From NCBI GenBank assembly GCA_964035545.1, contig OZ037765.1, forward strand, positions 21,336,495 through 21,400,494: a stretch of DNA of 64,000 nucleotides. Direction: 5' to 3'. A program made the translations under genes and the position numbers. The DNA is from Bugula neritina. Its lineage: Eukaryota; Bryozoa; Gymnolaemata; Cheilostomatida; Bugulidae. Below, piece after piece: positions 49,801 through 63,432 of this stretch (positions are counted from its first letter, which is position 1; every line of letters begins with the position of its first letter). The notes beneath the pieces were generated by a model. That model ran no database searches. It was not told the DNA's origin and saw only the letters and a program-made list of their open reading frames with translations.

Positions 49801-52800
49801 AAGATTGGTTCTCAGTATACCCTCATCAATATCTATACTTTGGTATCAGTCAGGGTGGAATACATCACCCTCGCATATGCGGACGTCTGCGCACATCTCT
49901 TGCCCTATCGTGATTCGATGGCATTCCATTGGTTTAACTAATGGAATGCCATCCGCGGGTCGCTAGTATAACAATGTGCTCATCCCGGCGTATGCTGTGA
50001 CTTTTCTGTACAGAGCAAGGTTAGCTCGTGAACTGCTTTATCGGGTGCTTAGCTTCTCCAGATCTTAGTAACAAAAGAAGAGGAAATTGCTGCTGTATTT
50101 AGGAGTAAAATATATATTACAATTAATCTAGTATGCCTTCTGTTTTGTAACCTATTCGTGCCGGTGACAGCTTGGTTTTTTGCCATGCTATAATCATAAA
50201 TAATATTTTGTTTTCTTAGTTTATGCTTTCTGTGCCTGTGAATATGTCGTGGATTACATTATTGTAATGGTGAACAAACGAAATAGATATAATTGTCTAT
50301 TCTGGCTGGTGATTGTGTTATTGAGGCTATCAAGTTTTATGGACCTGTAAATTATTTTGAATTAATTATTGTTTTTTAATTGTCATTTAACTTATTGATT
50401 ACTAAATTGCTGTAGCATATGGTGCTGGTTAAGTTCAGTTTTACTCAATGCCTCGGGCTCAGCTTATTGTACTACTACTTACAGCTACATGTAACTATCG
50501 CACATCTTAGCAGTGTAACTGGTAGTGCAGAGTTCGTAGCTAGTGCAGCTGTAGATAGGTGATGACTGAGGCATGAAGCTGTTGTGTACTAGTTTTCAAT
50601 CTGAATCAGCAAACTAAAACACCTTCACAATCATTCAAGATTTGATTGAAGGGTGCCAGTATTTCCTGAACATTTAATACGAGTATTATACTGCAGTAGA
50701 CTTATATTGTAGTTGACTGAGGTAATGATATTCAAATGAGAGTGAGGGCATTAAGTTAAGGCTGTAATCTAAAACTATAATATAGGCAAAGCAGGTTACA
50801 ATGAGTTGGGTAGCCATTACTTGTAGTCAGTTTCCAAATCAGTATTAATTTTATGGAGAGTGCCTTTTATCTTAATTTATTTGAACACATAAGATAACTG
50901 AAGCTCAGAAAGTCTCAATTTTAGGTTATACTATAGTTTTGTGTAATATAATAATAACAATATATATAAAATAAAGCATTTAAGACACTTGCAGCAGTGA
51001 AGTTCAGTTTTTACTGAGTTATTTTGGGGAGGGAAGAATTACTCAGGATTAGCCTTCCTTGGAAATTGTTTCAAAAAGTATATACATTTTTCTCAAAACA
51101 AGAGTTTTTTTTCAAAATTAAAATGCTTAACTAATATGTAAATGTAGGTTTGTAAAATTCTAAACACATGATTTTTTCAGAAATTTCAGTTAAAGCCTTT
51201 CATATTAAAAGCTAAAAGCTGTTATTGCAGCATTTATGTAAAGTTAAAAGCATTGCTGTTGTTATAAACTCTGCCAGTACTAACAGCTCTTGCATACCTG
51301 CACCTTTACTTTATGGTACAAACATTACCTGTTTCCTGGTATGGGTACAATTAACTTGGAAATCATGAATTTACAGTTTAGTTTGTTTAATGTAGCAGTT
51401 TATTAAATACATGTCGGGGAATCTTGGAATGGGCTGTAAATTGGAAAAGTTTCACATAGGCTGTGTTCTGTGAAACTTCTCTCATAGAAAAGAGTTATTC
51501 TCTCATGAAAATAACCAAGATCTGTCTGCCAGCTGCTGCCTGTCACTGCTCAGCCCTTGCAGCTGGAAACCACTTCACTCTTTGACTGCATATTATATAT
51601 CTTGTAGGAAGAGAGGGTTTTGCATCTGACCATGCTGTAAACAAGACAATAGAAAACAAGTCCTCAACAGGTGCAGCTTTCAACAGTTCATCGGTTAAGG
51701 ATTGGGATGCCAGTCGGGCAGCAGTTATAGCTAGAGATGAGTGCAAGGATGGCTATTCTAGTGACAGCACCATAACCAAACAGTCTGCTAATACCTCCAG
51801 TGTAGGAGTAAGTTGACTCATCTATTATTAACTGGCTGTCAGCACTTTTAGCTGCATACCACAGTAGGTCTACTAGGGGAGGAGGGGCTTCTGCACCCAG
51901 CCTTCATATGATCTGTGCATTAGCGATGATTAGAACTCAGTGGAATCTTTATTTTCAACTCTGGTGTGCTGCTATTCAAATGATGCTTCAATCACTGCAA
52001 TCAGAAACCAAGAAAATAACATCAGCCATTATATCAGACTTTCTATTAGTAACTAAATATACTCTTAATAAGTATTTCATGTCAGAACTTACTTTTATTC
52101 AACAGTGAGTTGAATGCTCTATAATAGTTCAACAGTGGCAGTAGTGTGAAACACAATTTTCATGAGAAAGCCATTCATCTTGGTTCCTTACTTTGAGTTC
52201 TGTTTCTCAATCTCATTATGATTAACTCACAGGCTACGATGATGGAAACTCAGCTAAAGTTGTCTCCGGAATCTTCCGGAAAATCAGCCCGGCAGTCACT
52301 GAATTTTAAACCAATGAGCGTCTCATTACCTGCTTCTGCTGACAGCACTACTCAGGCTGAGCCTTCACCAGCTTCAGTCACAAAGGAAGGCATATCTTCA
52401 ACCCCAGGTCTGCTATACGTTGCTGTGTGTCATTTCCTATTATTTTTAGAAATCTACTCGCGCTACATAAATATTTTAACTTACGCTTCCTGATACAGCT
52501 AGGGTCACTAAGTCTATGCTACAGCCTCTCAGGAATTGTGCTGAATAATTACTTTTTATGTTTGCAAAATTTGTTTTCTTGTGACTCACAAAAGCAGATC
52601 GTTATGTTGACAGAGTAGCTACAGCCTGGTTAGTATCATAGTCATAGTAGTTGAGTCTCAGTTGAGGTGACGGAAACATATAATTAATTGTTTTATTACT
52701 TTAGTAAATAACTTCAGGAATAACTAGTGAATGCATATATTACTACTAAGTTTGCTATGTTGCTATCAAACATGTGGGCTGTGATGAATTTAGTTGCCTA

Positions 52801-55800
52801 TAGAATAAAGAATGTTATTGTGATTGTATCAGAAAGCATAGATATTTTTATAGATGCCATTACATGCACTTTGACCAAGTTGCACAATCTTATTTAAAAT
52901 ATGTACGTGTTGCTAATTAGTTTTGATATTAGCACTTGTATCCCAGTAAGTATGTTAATCAGCGCCCACTGAATACTGAGACTGCTGCTGTGAGTAATGA
53001 GTAGTTAGTTGTTTTACTCACTGCCCTGTATCTGCCAGTTGATATCCAGTAACTTGTGAACTTGTTGATGTGTAACATAGTTTGCACTATACTGATAGGC
53101 CTACTGGTGATGTAATCAGTGGAACGGAATAGCTAACCTTTAAACTGTTTTGTTGAATCATATATTTATAGAATGCCATTTGTTTATATTATATTTAAAG
53201 AGTTTTAGGTTTTAGTATTGTGGAGTTTAGAAATATTATGTTAGTCAAGCTCCCCTAATGTGTTGATGTAGCAATAATAAATGTTATTCAACAGACTTCC
53301 TTAGTTCTATGAAGGTGGTTCCTAGAGTTTGACTGTCTTCATTTTGTAGACGAACAAAATAATGTGTCCACTGAAAAATCCAGTTCTAGTCCTTCAGCCA
53401 ACACCACATTTGCTAGCAAACCACCCACAACTAGCACCACATTTGCTAGCAAACCACCCACAACTAACACTACATATGCTAGCAAACCAGCCACAGATGC
53501 CCTGAAAGCCACAGGTTAGCAAGTTGTTACTGTTTTGACAGTCAAAAGAAATTTTACCGACCATAGCACCATGTTGCATCATCTGTAAATTGAATATTGA
53601 CATATAATGTATGAGTTGGTTGAAAATCCAAGTGAGGCTAATCTTAGAAGATTATACTCACTTCTGCATATTGCGCAATGCTAGTGAACAGGCAGAGTAG
53701 ATCAGTGGACTTGTATTTATGGCAGGTGATTCATCGGAGTTCATGTCTCTAGTGCCAACCTCGGTCGATGATGTCACAACGCCTGAACCATCCACCGAAG
53801 AGGCGACCCAAAATATACCAAGTGTTGTGGAATTTGCAGCTAAAAAGGAGGTTGATGACTCATCTCAGTTACTCAAATCACTTACATCAGCAGTTGATAA
53901 GAAATCACCAGTGGAGCAAGTAAAACGTATGCATATAGATCTACCTTGTTAAAATTCAGTCTTCAAACATTTAAGGGCGTGAAATTTCCTCATGAAATGC
54001 TATCATACAACTGTATTATCTAGACTCTAGATTCTAGATAATAACTAATAATATCATCTAGAGTTGCTAATTCTTATCATGTGGCACTTGTAGAAGTTGA
54101 GAAGAAGTCTGCTTCAAGACCTGTTTCACCGGCGCCAGATAAGACCGCGAGAGGCCGAACAGGAAGTGTACATAGAAAGAGAAGACAACCAGCAGCTACG
54201 TCATCAACAAATCAAACTGCTGAGCAACCGGTAAGCAGTTTTCCGCACGTCTTCCTTTTGTTGATATTAAACATGCACGTTTTGTTGCTTATTTTGGTCA
54301 TACATTTATGAATTTTTAATTTTGAGTTATTTGATCTACAAATTTGGCATCAATTCTTTTAAACATTATCCATTACCCATTCTTTTACCCACTGAAGAAA
54401 GTACAATGGAATAATAGACCGAAATTGTAATGCCAACTAGCGGCCCTTAACTAGGTTATACAGTGCCAGGTTGCTGAACCTGCCATCAATACATAGTCGT
54501 GTAATGTTCGTTTGAAATGCAATATGGTGGAAGAGCTGCTTGCATTGATTATTCAGGCTCAGGCAGACGGTGACAACTCATCAGATTCTATTAGTTCCAA
54601 CGCGAGTACGACTAGAGCCAGCAGGTCTAGGAACAAACAGAACAATCCTACAAACACACAAACTGATGATGAGCCTCCTCCTGTTAGAGAAACGAGGAGA
54701 AAAGCTATGCTGAAAGAAAGAGTAAGCATCTTTCCTTCTAGTTCAAAGACAAGGTTATGTATTTAACTGATGGCATATAAAGTACAGAGCTTAATTAGCA
54801 TGCTTAACTCTTACTCGTGTAATAAAGGAAATAACGTGAATGTACTTTTTATGGTCAAGTCATTTCCATCATATGCCAATATTTTTGCATTACAATTGTG
54901 TTGTTTGCCTTCAAGCTGTTGCATATGCAAATGCGTAAGCAATGTTTTACATTATGTGTGTTCGCTAACAATACGTTATCTCGTTATAATTTGGAAAGAC
55001 TAACTTGGTAGACTTTTATTAGGCAGCCGCAAACTCTCCTTCAGCTGACAAACTAGTCAAATCTGGATCTCAGAAAGTCCCGCCCCTCACCATTAAACTC
55101 CCGGGAAACAAATCTCCTTCTGCACCAACTTCTAAAGACTCGAGTAATAGTTCCGCAGCAGCTGGCGGTGAACTGCTCTCCAACTTGCAGGATAAGGAAG
55201 CTGAGCGAAATAATAATCCTCCAACTAAAGGTATTTTCTATATGCTGTATAGCCTATTAGGTAAAATGTCATCAACATTAACATAATGTTTGTTCTAATT
55301 GACAGCTCAAAAAGTAATTCTATTCGATTGCCTTCAGGTTTAGCTGTGATTGACAATAAATAATAAGTATTATATAGCTGAAAAATAATTTATTATCTCC
55401 CATTATCTATTGTATGCGTGTCGAGATTTTGTGACTAATAGGTTGCTATCAAGAAACTTTGTTAAATTAACTCAGATAAACTTGCAGCACTGAATCAATT
55501 TTCCCAATTTTATGTTGTATTATTTAATTATTTTATGGTTTTTTCTGATGAAAATATCGACTGCTTTAACTACCTTACAACTGAACTATGTGTTATTACT
55601 AACAGAGCGATCTAAAGACTCGGGCAGTCCTGATGCGGAAGAGAGCTTAGATAAGGGTGACACTACCATTGCACAAGCTAGTCTCGCTCAGACTGTTACC
55701 AGCACTGCAAGTGGCAATGTAGTCACTACCTCCGTCTCCACCGGCGTTACTACAAGACGCACTCTTAGATCTCATACTAACAGAAACCAGAATAATGGTG

Positions 55801-58213
55801 AGTCTGTTTGGCATATATCTATTTCTATTACGTAATTTCTGTTTAATTTGGTCCAGGTGTGCTGAGATGGTGATGATGCCCATTTGCATAATGTCATTTG
55901 TGCATTATCTTGAAACAAGCCAGCATACATCTATTTCAGTTGGAGATAAACTAGAAGATCATGCACCACCTAGAAAAAGTAAGAGAATGATGAAAGCTGA
56001 GCCGCCTGCACCGGCCCCTCAAGCACCCAGTTTTCCTCCACCTCCTGGTCCACTCACCATATTCAACCCATATAATCTTTTTAAAGATGTCCGAGAACAG
56101 GTATGTTTTTGACATTAATATTGAAATAGGTAAAATGTTCACAAATAATAAATGTGTATATACGTAACTTTTTGGCTTATTTTTTTGCATGGAAGTTATA
56201 TATGAATATAATACGAATATCTAAGAAGCTAGAGAAAGTTAGTAATTGTATCGCGTACTTTTTCTAAGTTCCAAATTGAAAATTTGCTGAAAACTATTAC
56301 TTTTTAAAGCCCATTACTCCTTAGACCTTATGTTCAGTTGTTCCTATTGTTGCTCCTATTTATATAGCAGTATTCAATTGTTTATGGTTTAGCTATGTAA
56401 GAAGTGGGAAAGAATAGCAACAGTTGCACCAAGAGCACCAGCAGGTTATCCCAGTTATATGATAAACACTAAAAAGTATTTATTGATGAAAAATGCTGGC
56501 ACAAATGCTAGTAAGTTGGCCATTCCACTTACAACAGCGCCATCTCAACTATCTCAACCTATGAAGAATTTGTTTAATAAGCAAGAGTTGGAACGTTATA
56601 AGCTTCGGCAGCAACATTTGATTGAAGGGGTCAGTAATAAGATTGTTATGTATGTTTCAGTTGTTGTGATGTATCTATGTTTGTTGACAATTTGATAAAA
56701 AAAATCTAGCCAGGGGGTGTTTAATTCAATATTTTTATCTGATTTTGTGGTATTAGTAATGAATAAATTACTAAACATAACTTCATGATAGGCACATGTA
56801 TGCAATCATTTGTAGCAAAATATATAATTCTAAAACCAATTTAGTAACGCTGTTATTATAAGCATCAGCATGCTTATTATTATGTATTTATATTGAATAT
56901 ACTAAATATCATTACTTAATGTGATATAATATTGTAACTAGTACATTATTTAAAAAACTTTGAAAGTAAAATTATAAACTATGGAAGCGTTCAGAATATT
57001 TATTGGCAACCCAACCAAAAAATATTTTAGATGTATAGTAATATTGTAGAATGTAGGTATTATTGTATCTACTATATGTTTAAAGGGTTGGTTCATTTGC
57101 TTGTTTTTGATTAAGCATAAAATAAAATAATAATAATTTAAGCATAGGTTGCTGAATCTAATTTTAGTTTACAAAAAATATTCTGCAGGCTGAACATAGT
57201 TTTTATACCAGGTTCACCTATAGGCAAATTTAAGACATCGAAATTTGGCTTTTAGTTGATCATTTTTCTATTACTATTATTTCAAATAGTTTCATGAGTT
57301 TTATTGTTTCATTGAAGGAAAAGTTACGAATTGCATACGAACAAGAAATAGTTCGAGTTCACAATAGAGGTGCACGAGCTGCAGTAAACCAAGAAACCCC
57401 ATTAAGCTTGTGTACAGTGCTCAAAGACAAAGAATCTGCTACAGTGTATCACCCTTTTAATGCATTAAAGGTAAGCAATATAGTAATAGATGACAACTAT
57501 TGTGCTAGGATGCTTTTTGAAGCAAGGAATTCTCTATTACAAGTTACTCTTTTTATGGAATAGCTGTTGGCTTGATTGACAAATTACATGTGTTTTACTT
57601 CACTTATTTTTTTTCTTATTTTAAAATATGATTAATGATTTTGTGTTTACAAAGCTAACTAGTACAATTTCTATTTAGGAAGGAAGTTCGGGACAAGGAC
57701 CTGGAGAAGATAAGTCACAAATAGAAAAAGCTAGTGCACGCTCACATTTTAACAATCGGCAACTAATTTCATGGCTTCAAGATACAGAAGATAAATTTGA
57801 CAAGCTCAAGGTAAAATTATCTCCTTGATATGTTGGGTGCATTTTAGTATATATCTTCTCTAAAAGTCTGTTCTATCGTAAAAATGTTAAACACTTTCTA
57901 CTAATAGATGGCTTAAATATAACTTTGTTTATTTCATATTAATGCTGATGAAGGCATGTTTATCATACGTCTTGAACGTGTTGATATATCAAATTTGTAT
58001 TATACAATACATACAATATACAATTGGTAGGATCAAATGTTGAGTCGGCATCATCACGAAGCTGAATCCCTGTATGCTGTACAAACCATGGATTGGGAAT
58101 GGGAACTAAAGGAGCTAGGCTTATGTGACTATAAGGCTAAACCTGCAATTGATGTGCTGCATGTTCCCATGGTTGTAGTTAATGATGATGCAGACATTTT
58201 AAATACCAATTAA
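43865..58213 (+). CDS. ANKRD12: ANKRD11/ANKRD12-like ankyrin-repeat chromatin cofactor, 18 exons
   Basis: Exons: 43865-43942, 44354-44536, 45048-45312, 45668-45810, 45915-46308, 51608-51807, 52233-52407, 53350-53514, 53726-53926, 54094-54230, 54557-54721, 55023-55230, 55606-55797, 55940-56100, 56393-56629, 57318-57470, 57679-57810, 58031-58213; 1,123 residues. Three ankyrin repeats lie at about 143-255 (GESPLHLATIRGD, GWTALHEACNHGF, DNDTPLHDAAINGH). The conserved C-terminal region (about 836-1123) has NPYNLFKDVREQ, ELERYKLRQQHLIE, EQEIVRVHNRGARA, LCTVLKD and WEWELKELGLCDYKA, diagnostic for ANKRD11/12. Vertebrate members recruit histone deacetylases to p160 coactivators. The Ser/Lys-rich middle is disordered and far shorter than in vertebrates. 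The symbol stands for the ANKRD11/12 ancestor. Donors of exons 7 and 9 are weak and were chosen by phase. Confidence 0.9.
49200..49566 (+). repeat. Minisatellite of ACTGTACACTGTACTACTAC units
   Basis: Imperfect tandem copies of about 28-33 bp built from CAACTGTACTGTACACTGTA and CTACTAC words. Spacer variants include CTTCTACATAA and CTACTACAAAA, plus a TGCTGCTGCTGC insert near 49415-49430. It creates a chance open frame of Leu/Cys/Thr/Tyr repeats; nothing suggests translation. Confidence 0.85.
49917..49953. repeat. Perfect 14-bp inverted repeat with 9-nt loop
   Basis: GATGGCATTCCATT (49917-49930), loop GGTTTAACT, AATGGAATGCCATC (49940-49953). It lies within a stretch (about 49855-50060) visibly richer in G/C than the surrounding intron. 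No tRNA-like or known snRNA features could be matched. Confidence 0.8.
53403..53502 (+). repeat. 30-bp exonic tandem repeat encoding TTFASKPPT units
   Basis: Within ANKRD exon 8 the segment NTTFASKPPT, STTFASKPPT, NTTYASKPAT is three copies of one 30-bp unit differing at few positions. It keeps the reading frame and lies in the disordered middle of the protein. Confidence 0.8.
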
Positions 58214-58354
58214 GCTTACCTCCTTAGTAATTCATTATAAGAATTACATTTTAAACCTTTGTATATAAATGATTTAATTGTATCATAAAATTATAATTAT
58301 TTGCTGCTATATAGTGTATTAACATTAAAACTGTATTTATAAGTGAAGTTGTAA

Positions 58355-58360
58355 AATAAA
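58355..58360 (+). terminator. Candidate polyadenylation signal of the ANKRD gene
   Basis: AATAAA about 140 nt after the stop codon at 58213. The HFM1 stop codon on the other strand is about 210 bp further on, so the 3' UTRs of the two convergent genes lie close together or overlap. Confidence 0.55.
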
Positions 58361-58568
58361 AAAATAATATTAATTTGCAGTTGGTACTGATTGCCCACTG
58401 TGTGTGTCTAACTAATGAAAACAACAAAGTATGTAAAAAATATTTTAATAACTTAAACTTAGGTTGTGATGGCACTTCCTTAACATTACACTCATTAACT
58501 AAAACAAGAATTATATAGAAAACTTTAGTAGATCCATTATCATAGCAAAAACAACAGTCATGTTGACT

Positions 58569-61500
58569 CTATTTCTTTTTTTTCTTCAGTTGAATTAGGA
58601 GCTCAAGGCCATCAAAAGCACTTTCTTCAGGTTCCTGGGTTTCTTCAGCAGAGTTCTTCTGTTGTGGTGTTTCTTTTAAAGGTTTTATTATAGGTTTTAC
58701 TGTAGCTGTTCGGCTTCCTATGTTGGAAAATATGAAAAAAGTGTACGCTTATCATGCAGTACATATTCATATTTATCTGATGTTACCAAGTTGTTGCCAA
58801 AGATAGAAAATTTTAGCTTTTTCTTACTTTTAGAGTTTGTTTGCAATGTTTGATTGAAAGGTGATTCTTTTCTGTGTGACCATGATCGGTTTAAGACATC
58901 TAGCTGCAGGTTTGCTTGTCTAGTTTGCTTGTTAGAAGATTTCTCCAAAGATATATTAGACTCTCTCAATGAAAATGTTTCTTCAACAAGAGTTGTCCCC
59001 TTTTTGATTGTTGGTAAAATGCTCAAGTTAGTAGGGACAAGCTTTGAATAACTGTTTCCTATTTTGTTGATATAGATATTTTCTAAAACAATATTATTAT
59101 CAAACAAATTCTAATAAACAAAATTACTTTCTTATCTTTTGATGAGTTGGTTTTTTACCAAAACTAGTTATATAGGGCCAGTCAACTTGTTTTAGATATG
59201 TTATTAGTTTTACCAATATTAGTTTTAGCAGCCTCCTGGAGTAGAGGCTTCTTGAATGACTGGAAGGTGCTACTTTTTGTTAGATGCATTTCATCAATAT
59301 TTTTCCTCAAAGGCTGGCTCATAAAATTCTCTACAGGTTTTTTGATTTGAATAGTTGATGTGCTGAATTGACTTGCCTTTTCACTTGTTCTATACATTAG
59401 CAATAAAACAAATCTCATATAGACTTTTAGCTTTGACAAAGCGTAAAATATAGTAAAATTATCATTTTCTAAAGACTTCAGTAAATACTATAGAAAACTC
59501 ATGAAACAATACATTTAATATGAAATTCTATATCGCACGAGTACGATACTACATATAAATATAATAATATAATATAGTACAGTATAACAAGAATATTAGA
59601 CTCACTTGCTATTAGTCTCTTGCTGGTTATGCTCTTTCAATGGATGAGTGGAAGTTTGCCTGACAAATGGCCTACTGTTGTCACAAATAAGTGATGAAAT
59701 TTTACTCATGTTCTGAGATGAAGGAAAGGTCTAGAAATCAAAATATTTATAACATGGTACAACTTTGTAATGGCTCACTGGTACTGGTAGACATTTAATT
59801 GCCATAAATTACTGCTATATTATATTGTTATATATGGTCTAGTTTCAAAAATTTGTAACATTAATTATAATTTATCTAAATTTGTAAAAAAAACTTACAG
59901 CATTCTTCAAAGTGCTATCAGATTGATTAGGAAAACTTTGAGTATGTAGCTGGTTATTTTGCATAGTTACATAGGCTCTCTGTTCACCATCTTTAACTAG
60001 AGGCTTTTTACTAGCTGCCAACTTTTGACTTGAATTTCGGTTGTTTTGATTTGACCAACTATCTTGCTCTTGAAAAACTTCAAAATCTAAAATTGGCACG
60101 TGTTCCCTGTGCACAGTTTCGATAGAGTACTGTTGGCTACTGGGTTGCATATCATGTGAAACATTTGCTACATAAAAAAAATTTTCAGCAGAAACCGTTT
60201 GTTCTGAAATGTAATTAGAATTGTTTCCAGCTTGTTCACCAACCACTGAACTGGTGGGTATTGCTTGAGAACAGGGCAGAGGTGAATAAGATATGCCATC
60301 ATCATCTACACTGTCATTTTTATTTGCCCATTCATTCTTAGCAGATGTGATGTTGGCATTTTCTTGATTTGTATTGCTGCTCTGGTGACTATCGCATATA
60401 GTACCAGTGTCCCATTCATCCCAATCAGGCTCTGGTTGATTAAAGGGCTCTTCAGGTAGCAAGTGGTCATACTCGGATGTAACCTCATGATTATCAACCA
60501 CCTGCGTACTAATAGGCTGGACAGCTTTTGAGATTCCTTGGCAGTGAAAAGGACTAGGTGGTTCTGTAAATCTTGATGTAGCATAAGTATTACCCTTGTC
60601 ATTTAAAAATTGTTGCTGGCTACTGTCAAGTCTTTGCACATTCTGTAGATATGATTTCGGAGGGTTGAGAGTTTTATGGGCAAATGAGAATCTAGAGTTC
60701 ATGCTGCTTTTGACTGCGCTTTGAAAATTTCTGTGAATGTAATACAGAGATACCAAAAATATTTCTAACAATTAACCATCTCAAATTGTATGTTCATCAA
60801 AAATAACAAATTTAAAGGTAGGCTATGATTGAGGTGCATGGAACAATAATTAGATTCTATATAAGAAGTAATCATTTTATACAAGTCATAAGTACCTGGC
60901 TAGCTGTTGACTAATAATGTGTTTATTATCCAAGTCACTTCCAATGTCAACCTGAAATGAAAGTTTATAGTCAGTAAACTTTCATTGATCAATATATTAT
61001 ACAACTGCATACTATTGCGTGAGTATTTGACCATTTTTATGATTTTCAAATTTAAGAGACTTTTTATATCAATTTGTTTTAGGGTTTCAATTTAAAAAAT
61101 TCAATTAGCGCTTCTTATCATACACGATACAATATAAATCTTTGTTTCAATGCACTGCACATTTAGAAGTTATCTCATTTTTATTTGATACCTACAATGA
61201 GCTACATTATAGCCAATAAAAAAGTTTTTTTAGACAAACTAACAAAATTGAGACATTAAACATCAAAGTACTATTTGATTATTTTAGTTCTAGCTAATTT
61301 GCTTGAATATTAACATTGCATGTTTTAAAAGATACAGTTATAAATTTAGTTTCAACCTGCTGTTTGGATGGCTGGTAGTTGTCCACCCCTTCCTCAAACA
61401 TGAGGTCATCTCCAACAATGTTGAAGTTGCCCTCATCAGTGCTACTTGGTGCCATATTCATGCTTGCAGATGGAAAGCTTGTCTGTCTAGATGTGGTAGA

Positions 61501-63432
61501 GGTGGAGTATTGTGGTGGAACAACTTTTCTAAACTGTAAATAACATAATGCATAGTAGGACGGGCAGGGCAGATATTTATATTATATAAGAGTTACAGTA
61601 AGACTGAGCCACCTATTTATTGTACACATATCTTATTATTAACCATACATGCAGGATTAGCATGAGCGCCTGTCTCTGAACCTAGCTCTCTTTTACATCA
61701 AACTAAATCTATCGTATATAAAAATATACAACCTTGCTGAGTTTACTGCTTATGGTTGATGCTGTTTTGTCCCCTTTATGAGAATGAGCATTCTCTAGCA
61801 ACTGAGATTCCATCACACTCCATTGTTGACTTTGCTGATAGTTTTGAGGCACTGTTGAAGTTTTTTGTTGTGTCCCAGTTGGATAAGGTAACGGCATCAG
61901 GTTTTTGTTACCTCTGGTTGAAACCACATGTCCCACCAATTTATAAGCATTGTGGGTAGTGTTGGTTCTGTATCCTTTGCTGATAGTTTGTTGCAGAGAC
62001 TTGTCTTTGCAGCACAGGTGCCCACAGGTTGCCTTGTTATGACATTTATGGCCACAAGTTGAGCCTGGTGCATCTATTTTTAAGCCATCAAATTATAAAA
62101 TATACCATATACACGTATGTATATAATATATATACATATATACATATACATATATGCATGTGTGTGCGTACTTGTGTGTGCTGGAGTAATTTCATATTTG
62201 TAAATTTTGCATAAAATTTTCTGTGAAAAGATTAAATTTACCAAACTATTATGTATCAGATGTGCCAAATATAAATATCTACTTACCAGAAAAAGAGTCA
62301 GCAGAATAAAATGGAGTTTCTTGGGGTGTCGGCATTGAGGGTATCGATGACCGATAAGCTGCTTGTTCTTGAAGTTCTAGCTGTTGCCTATATTCCTGGT
62401 AGGACTTCCCTGCATACTTGGGGGTGAAGGTGCTACATATATCTAGTCCCACCCATGACAGGCTGAGTAAGCACACAGCCAGTTCATCTCCTTTTCCAGC
62501 TCTGTGTATTGTAGTAGTCTTAGACCAAACACCAGCCTTAACAAGCGTAGAGTCACTACAAATATGAATGCTTAAAGATTTCAGCTTGACTTACTAAGAC
62601 AAAACTTCACACACTATAACATGTGGTATGGAACAGGTGAATTGAAAAAATACTAAAATTCATCACAAATCTTTGTACAAATTTCAACACAATTCAATAT
62701 TTCTAATACATTTTTTCATGAACATAAACAACCTAATTACATAATGCATTGTATAATATTATGTATATATTGAATTTAGAGCAGAAGCTCATTTAAGTTA
62801 TGACAGTTTAATGCAATATAAATTATATAACGCTGCATTTATTATATTGTAGTTGCAACTTGCAATCATTACCCTTTAATTTCTAATCATAACAATAATT
62901 ATTAGGAACATATTTAGCAGCACAGTTATTGCTTCCAGTATTATCGGCTCATTCCTAGAGTCAAGTTGCAGTATATTATCAAGCATATATTATATATGCA
63001 ACCACAGCAAGTTTGACATCAGTGTCATAAATCTTACATTGTCAGACCCACTTTAAAAAGATAATGAACATTTCATTGAGAATAACAATTGACATCTGTT
63101 TACTCAAAGGTTAAAGGATTGTTTTTTTATAAAATAATCCTATACCATGTGTATGTATTTTATTATATATATACACAATACTAATTATTGGTGGAATTTG
63201 CATAACCCTTTTTGAAGACAAAGTTTTTCTTGCTGTAATTTAAACCTTTATATCTTAGAATATTCTTGAATTCTTACTACAGTCTGACATTGAGAGCAAC
63301 ATGATTGTCAGCATCATAAATAAGCAAAACAATGCAATGATGTTTGGCCACTGATTTCGTTGCTACTTCTTCAGCATTTGCCAACCTCAAGGCAACAGTT
63401 ACAACAGCATCTCTTGCAGTTAATTGGTCCAT
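58569..63432 (-). CDS. HFM1: C-terminal part of meiotic helicase HFM1/MER3, 10 exons, 5' off window
   Basis: Exons in coding order: 63432-63281, 62555-62287, 62073-61733, 61533-61357, 60951-60896, 60730-59899, 59730-59606, 59389-59214, 59082-58828, 58717-58569. All phases agree and give 843 residues. The first two exons carry the end of a Sec63-type domain, with VWSKTTTIHRAG and LSLSWVGLDI. The third has the HFM1-type Cys/His cluster CGHKCHNKATCGHLCCK. The rest is Ser/Gln/Asn-rich and probably disordered, with an acidic DWDEWDTG patch, and ends in a Lys run. HFM1 is a superfamily 2 DNA helicase that stabilises recombination intermediates for crossovers in meiosis. The helicase core must lie to the right of the window. 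Identification rests on the Cys/His cluster and the Sec63-like segment. Confidence 0.82.

Larger units (their letters stand above)
46309..51607 (+). other. Large intron 5 of the ANKRD gene
   Basis: 5.3 kb of mostly AT-rich sequence. It contains the CTGTACACTGTACTACTAC minisatellite and a GC-richer island with a perfect hairpin near 49.9 kb. Flanking exon phases match (1 and 2), so no extra exon is required, but a frame-neutral exon could be missed. Confidence 0.6.

Noticed and set aside
54094-54230. Alternative frame of ANKRD exon 10 if exon 9 ends at 53919
   Set aside because: A donor at 53926 keeps the Ser/Pro-rich frame seen in neighbouring exons; the alternative gives an unlike, charged sequence.
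62279-62476. Independent 65-residue minus-strand ORF
   Set aside because: It is the downstream part of HFM1 exon 62287-62555, not a separate gene.
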